Assembly (NCBI GenBank): GCA_903905685.1
Contig: CAIVHI010000400.1
Coordinates: 1 to 6,769 of the forward strand
Reading direction: 5' to 3'
DNA from: an uncultured Bacteroidota bacterium
Lineage (GTDB): Bacteria > Bacteroidota > Bacteroidia > Chitinophagales > Chitinophagaceae
DNA: 6,769 bases
Positions 5,744-6,769 of this stretch are shown in pieces. Position numbers and translations under genes: made by a program. The notes under the pieces are model-generated. The model saw nothing but the letters and a program-made list of their open reading frames with translations, made no database searches and was not told the origin of the DNA. Numbering within the stretch: the stretch's first letter is position 1; each line of letters starts with the position of its first letter.

Positions 5744-6412
5744 ATGGTTGCATACGAGCAGATTTTTGAGAAAAACAGGCGTTGGGTGGCTGAAATGCAA
5801 TCGAGCGACCCCGACTTTTTCGAAAAGCTGGCCCGCGACCAGACGCCTGACTACCTCTACATAGGCTGTTCCGACAGCCGTGTGCCCGCCAATGAAATCA
5901 TGGGGTTGGAGCCGGGCGAGGTGTTTGTGCACCGAAATATTGCCAACTTGGTCAACAATACCGACCTCAATGTGCTCTCGGTCATCAATTACGCCATCGT
6001 CCACCTCGATGTGAAGCATATCATTGTATGCGGGCACTACAACTGTGGTGGGGTAAAAGCGGCCATGACCCCCAAGGATATGGGTATTCTCAACCCGTGG
6101 CTGCGCAACATTCGCGATGTATACCGCGTGCACCATGCCGAGCTCGATGCCATTGCGGACTCGGAATTGAGGTACAACAAGCTGGTGGAACTGAATGTGC
6201 TGGAACAAGCCACCAACGTCATCAAGACGGCAACCGTGCAAAAGAGTTACATGGCGAAGGGGTACCCGGTGGTTCACGGCTGGGTGTTCGACCTCCACAG
6301 TGGCGTGCTTATCGACCTCAATATCGACTTCAAGACCATCCTCAACGATATCCGCAGTATCTACGACCTCACCGGCATGCTCTCAGAGCACCATGAGGAT
6401 GGCGACTTTTGA
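5744..6412 (+). CDS. can: Beta-class carbonic anhydrase
   Basis: A 222-residue zinc enzyme that interconverts CO2 and bicarbonate in the cytoplasm, supplying bicarbonate for carboxylation reactions and helping pH balance. The zinc ligands and catalytic dyad are intact and sit at the same residue numbers as in E. coli Can: CSDSR at 42-46 (Cys42, Asp44, Arg46) and CGHYNCGG at 96-103 (His98, Cys101). The surrounding GLEPGEVFVHRNIANLV segment (54-70) and HGWVFDLHSG (178-187) are also typical. Length matches the Can-type family of about 220 residues. At the non-catalytic bicarbonate site described for type II enzymes (Trp39, Arg64, Tyr181 in the H. influenzae and E. coli proteins), this protein has Tyr39, Arg64 and Phe182. 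It follows gmd in the same direction after 68 bases. No clear TAnnTTTG element is visible in that gap, so read-through from gmd or an unrecognised promoter are both possible. Confidence 0.97.
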   Translation: MVAYEQIFEKNRRWVAEMQSSDPDFFEKLARDQTPDYLYIGCSDSRVPANEIMGLEPGEVFVHRNIANLVNNTDLNVLSVINYAIVHLDVKHIIVCGHYNCGGVKAAMTPKDMGILNPWLRNIRDVYRVHHAELDAIADSELRYNKLVELNVLEQATNVIKTATVQKSYMAKGYPVVHGWVFDLHSGVLIDLNIDFKTILNDIRSIYDLTGMLSEHHEDGDF

Positions 6413-6472
6413 TGGGTGTTGCCTTGGCGGGGGAGCAAAAATTAGGAGGTGCGGCAAGCGCCGCGATTCCAT

Positions 6473-6525
6473 GATGCCAAACGGTTGCAGCCTTGAGAAT
6501 ACCGAAAATAAGGTCACTTGGCATC
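6473..6525. repeat. Inverted repeat between the carbonic anhydrase and the small membrane protein gene
   Basis: GATGCCAA (6473-6480) and TTGGCATC (6518-6525) are perfect 8-base arms separated by 37 bases. The right arm overlaps the last codons of the minus-strand gene, and a compact hairpin, GCGGC-AAGC-GCCGC, sits just to the left at 6451-6464. The position between convergent genes would suit transcript ends, but no T-run follows either hairpin and the long loop makes the 8-base repeat weak. Confidence 0.22.
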
Positions 6526-6735
6526 CATCCAATCGCCCGTGGTCACGGTAATGTGGAAGGCCTTGGCCATTTTCGCCATCAACAACAAGCCAAGCGTTAA
6601 CGGTAAAAAGATGGCAAATGGACCTACCAACGGGTTCATATTGATTTGTTTTTGCAGTGAATGCTGTACCAAGGACGCAAGAATTATGATTAGGATGAGC
6701 CCGACGAACACCATGTTGCCATGCCGGTACTTCAT
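6514..6735 (-). CDS. Small two-helix membrane protein, function unknown
   Basis: A 73-residue protein from the ATG at 6735. Two hydrophobic stretches are visible, about residues 8-20 (MVFVGLILIIILA) and 35-52 (LVGPFAIFLPLTLGLLLM), joined by a short polar segment (QHSLQKQINMNP). Basic residues lie at the N-terminus (KYRHGN) and after the second helix (KMAK), and the tail is mixed polar (TTGDWMDAK). It is probably an inner-membrane protein with both ends on the cytoplasmic side. I do not recognise a family. The frame stays open to the window edge, with a possible TTG start at 6765, so the gene may begin earlier or outside the window. It converges on the carbonic anhydrase gene. Confidence 0.6.
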   Translation of the reverse strand: MKYRHGNMVFVGLILIIILASLVQHSLQKQINMNPLVGPFAIFLPLTLGLLLMAKMAKAFHITVTTGDWMDAK

Positions 6736-6769
6736 GATGATGCCGATTTTGTCGTTAGCCCCCAAATTC

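Noticed and set aside
5585..6298. Minus-strand open frame of 237 codons opposite the carbonic anhydrase
   Set aside because: It spans the gmd end, the gap and most of an unmistakable carbonic anhydrase gene, and looks like an antisense artefact.

Overview
The window looks like a piece of a Bacteroidota chromosome. The evidence is a TonB-dependent receptor with an N-terminal carboxypeptidase-regulatory-like domain, exact TAnnTTTG promoter elements (the Bacteroidota -7 consensus) at similar distances before three genes, and start codons without a visible Shine-Dalgarno sequence. No genus can be named from the sequence alone.

Layout. (1) Bases 1-1592: a short-chain dehydrogenase/reductase on the minus strand, cut by the window edge, and a divergent AraC-type regulator on the plus strand. 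They share a 112-base promoter region with an imperfect direct repeat. This pair is visibly more AT-rich than the rest. (2) Bases 1593-1742: a convergent gap with two hairpin-forming sequences and no gene. (3) Bases 1743-4365, minus strand: a two-gene operon, first a small exported heavy-metal-associated (HMA) protein, then, after 7 bases, a TonB-dependent outer-membrane receptor. (4) Bases 4366-4562: a divergent regulatory region rich in palindromes, with a candidate promoter for each direction and a terminator-like inverted repeat with two competing 3' arms. (5) Bases 4563-5675: GDP-mannose 4,6-dehydratase, followed after 68 bases by a beta-carbonic anhydrase (5744-6412), both plus strand. 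(6) Bases 6514-6735, minus strand: a small two-helix membrane protein of unknown function that may begin beyond the window.

Functionally these are four units: a regulator/oxidoreductase pair, a probable metal (most likely copper-type soft metal) handling operon at the cell envelope, a nucleotide-sugar enzyme for fucose- or rhamnose-type surface sugars, and a housekeeping CO2/bicarbonate enzyme. I see no CRISPR array, tRNA, rRNA, insertion sequence or phage gene. The least ordinary part is the HMA-receptor operon, where both proteins carry adjacent cysteine pairs, together with the structured region upstream of gmd. I do not see a clearly new system, and the regulatory proposals below are inferences.
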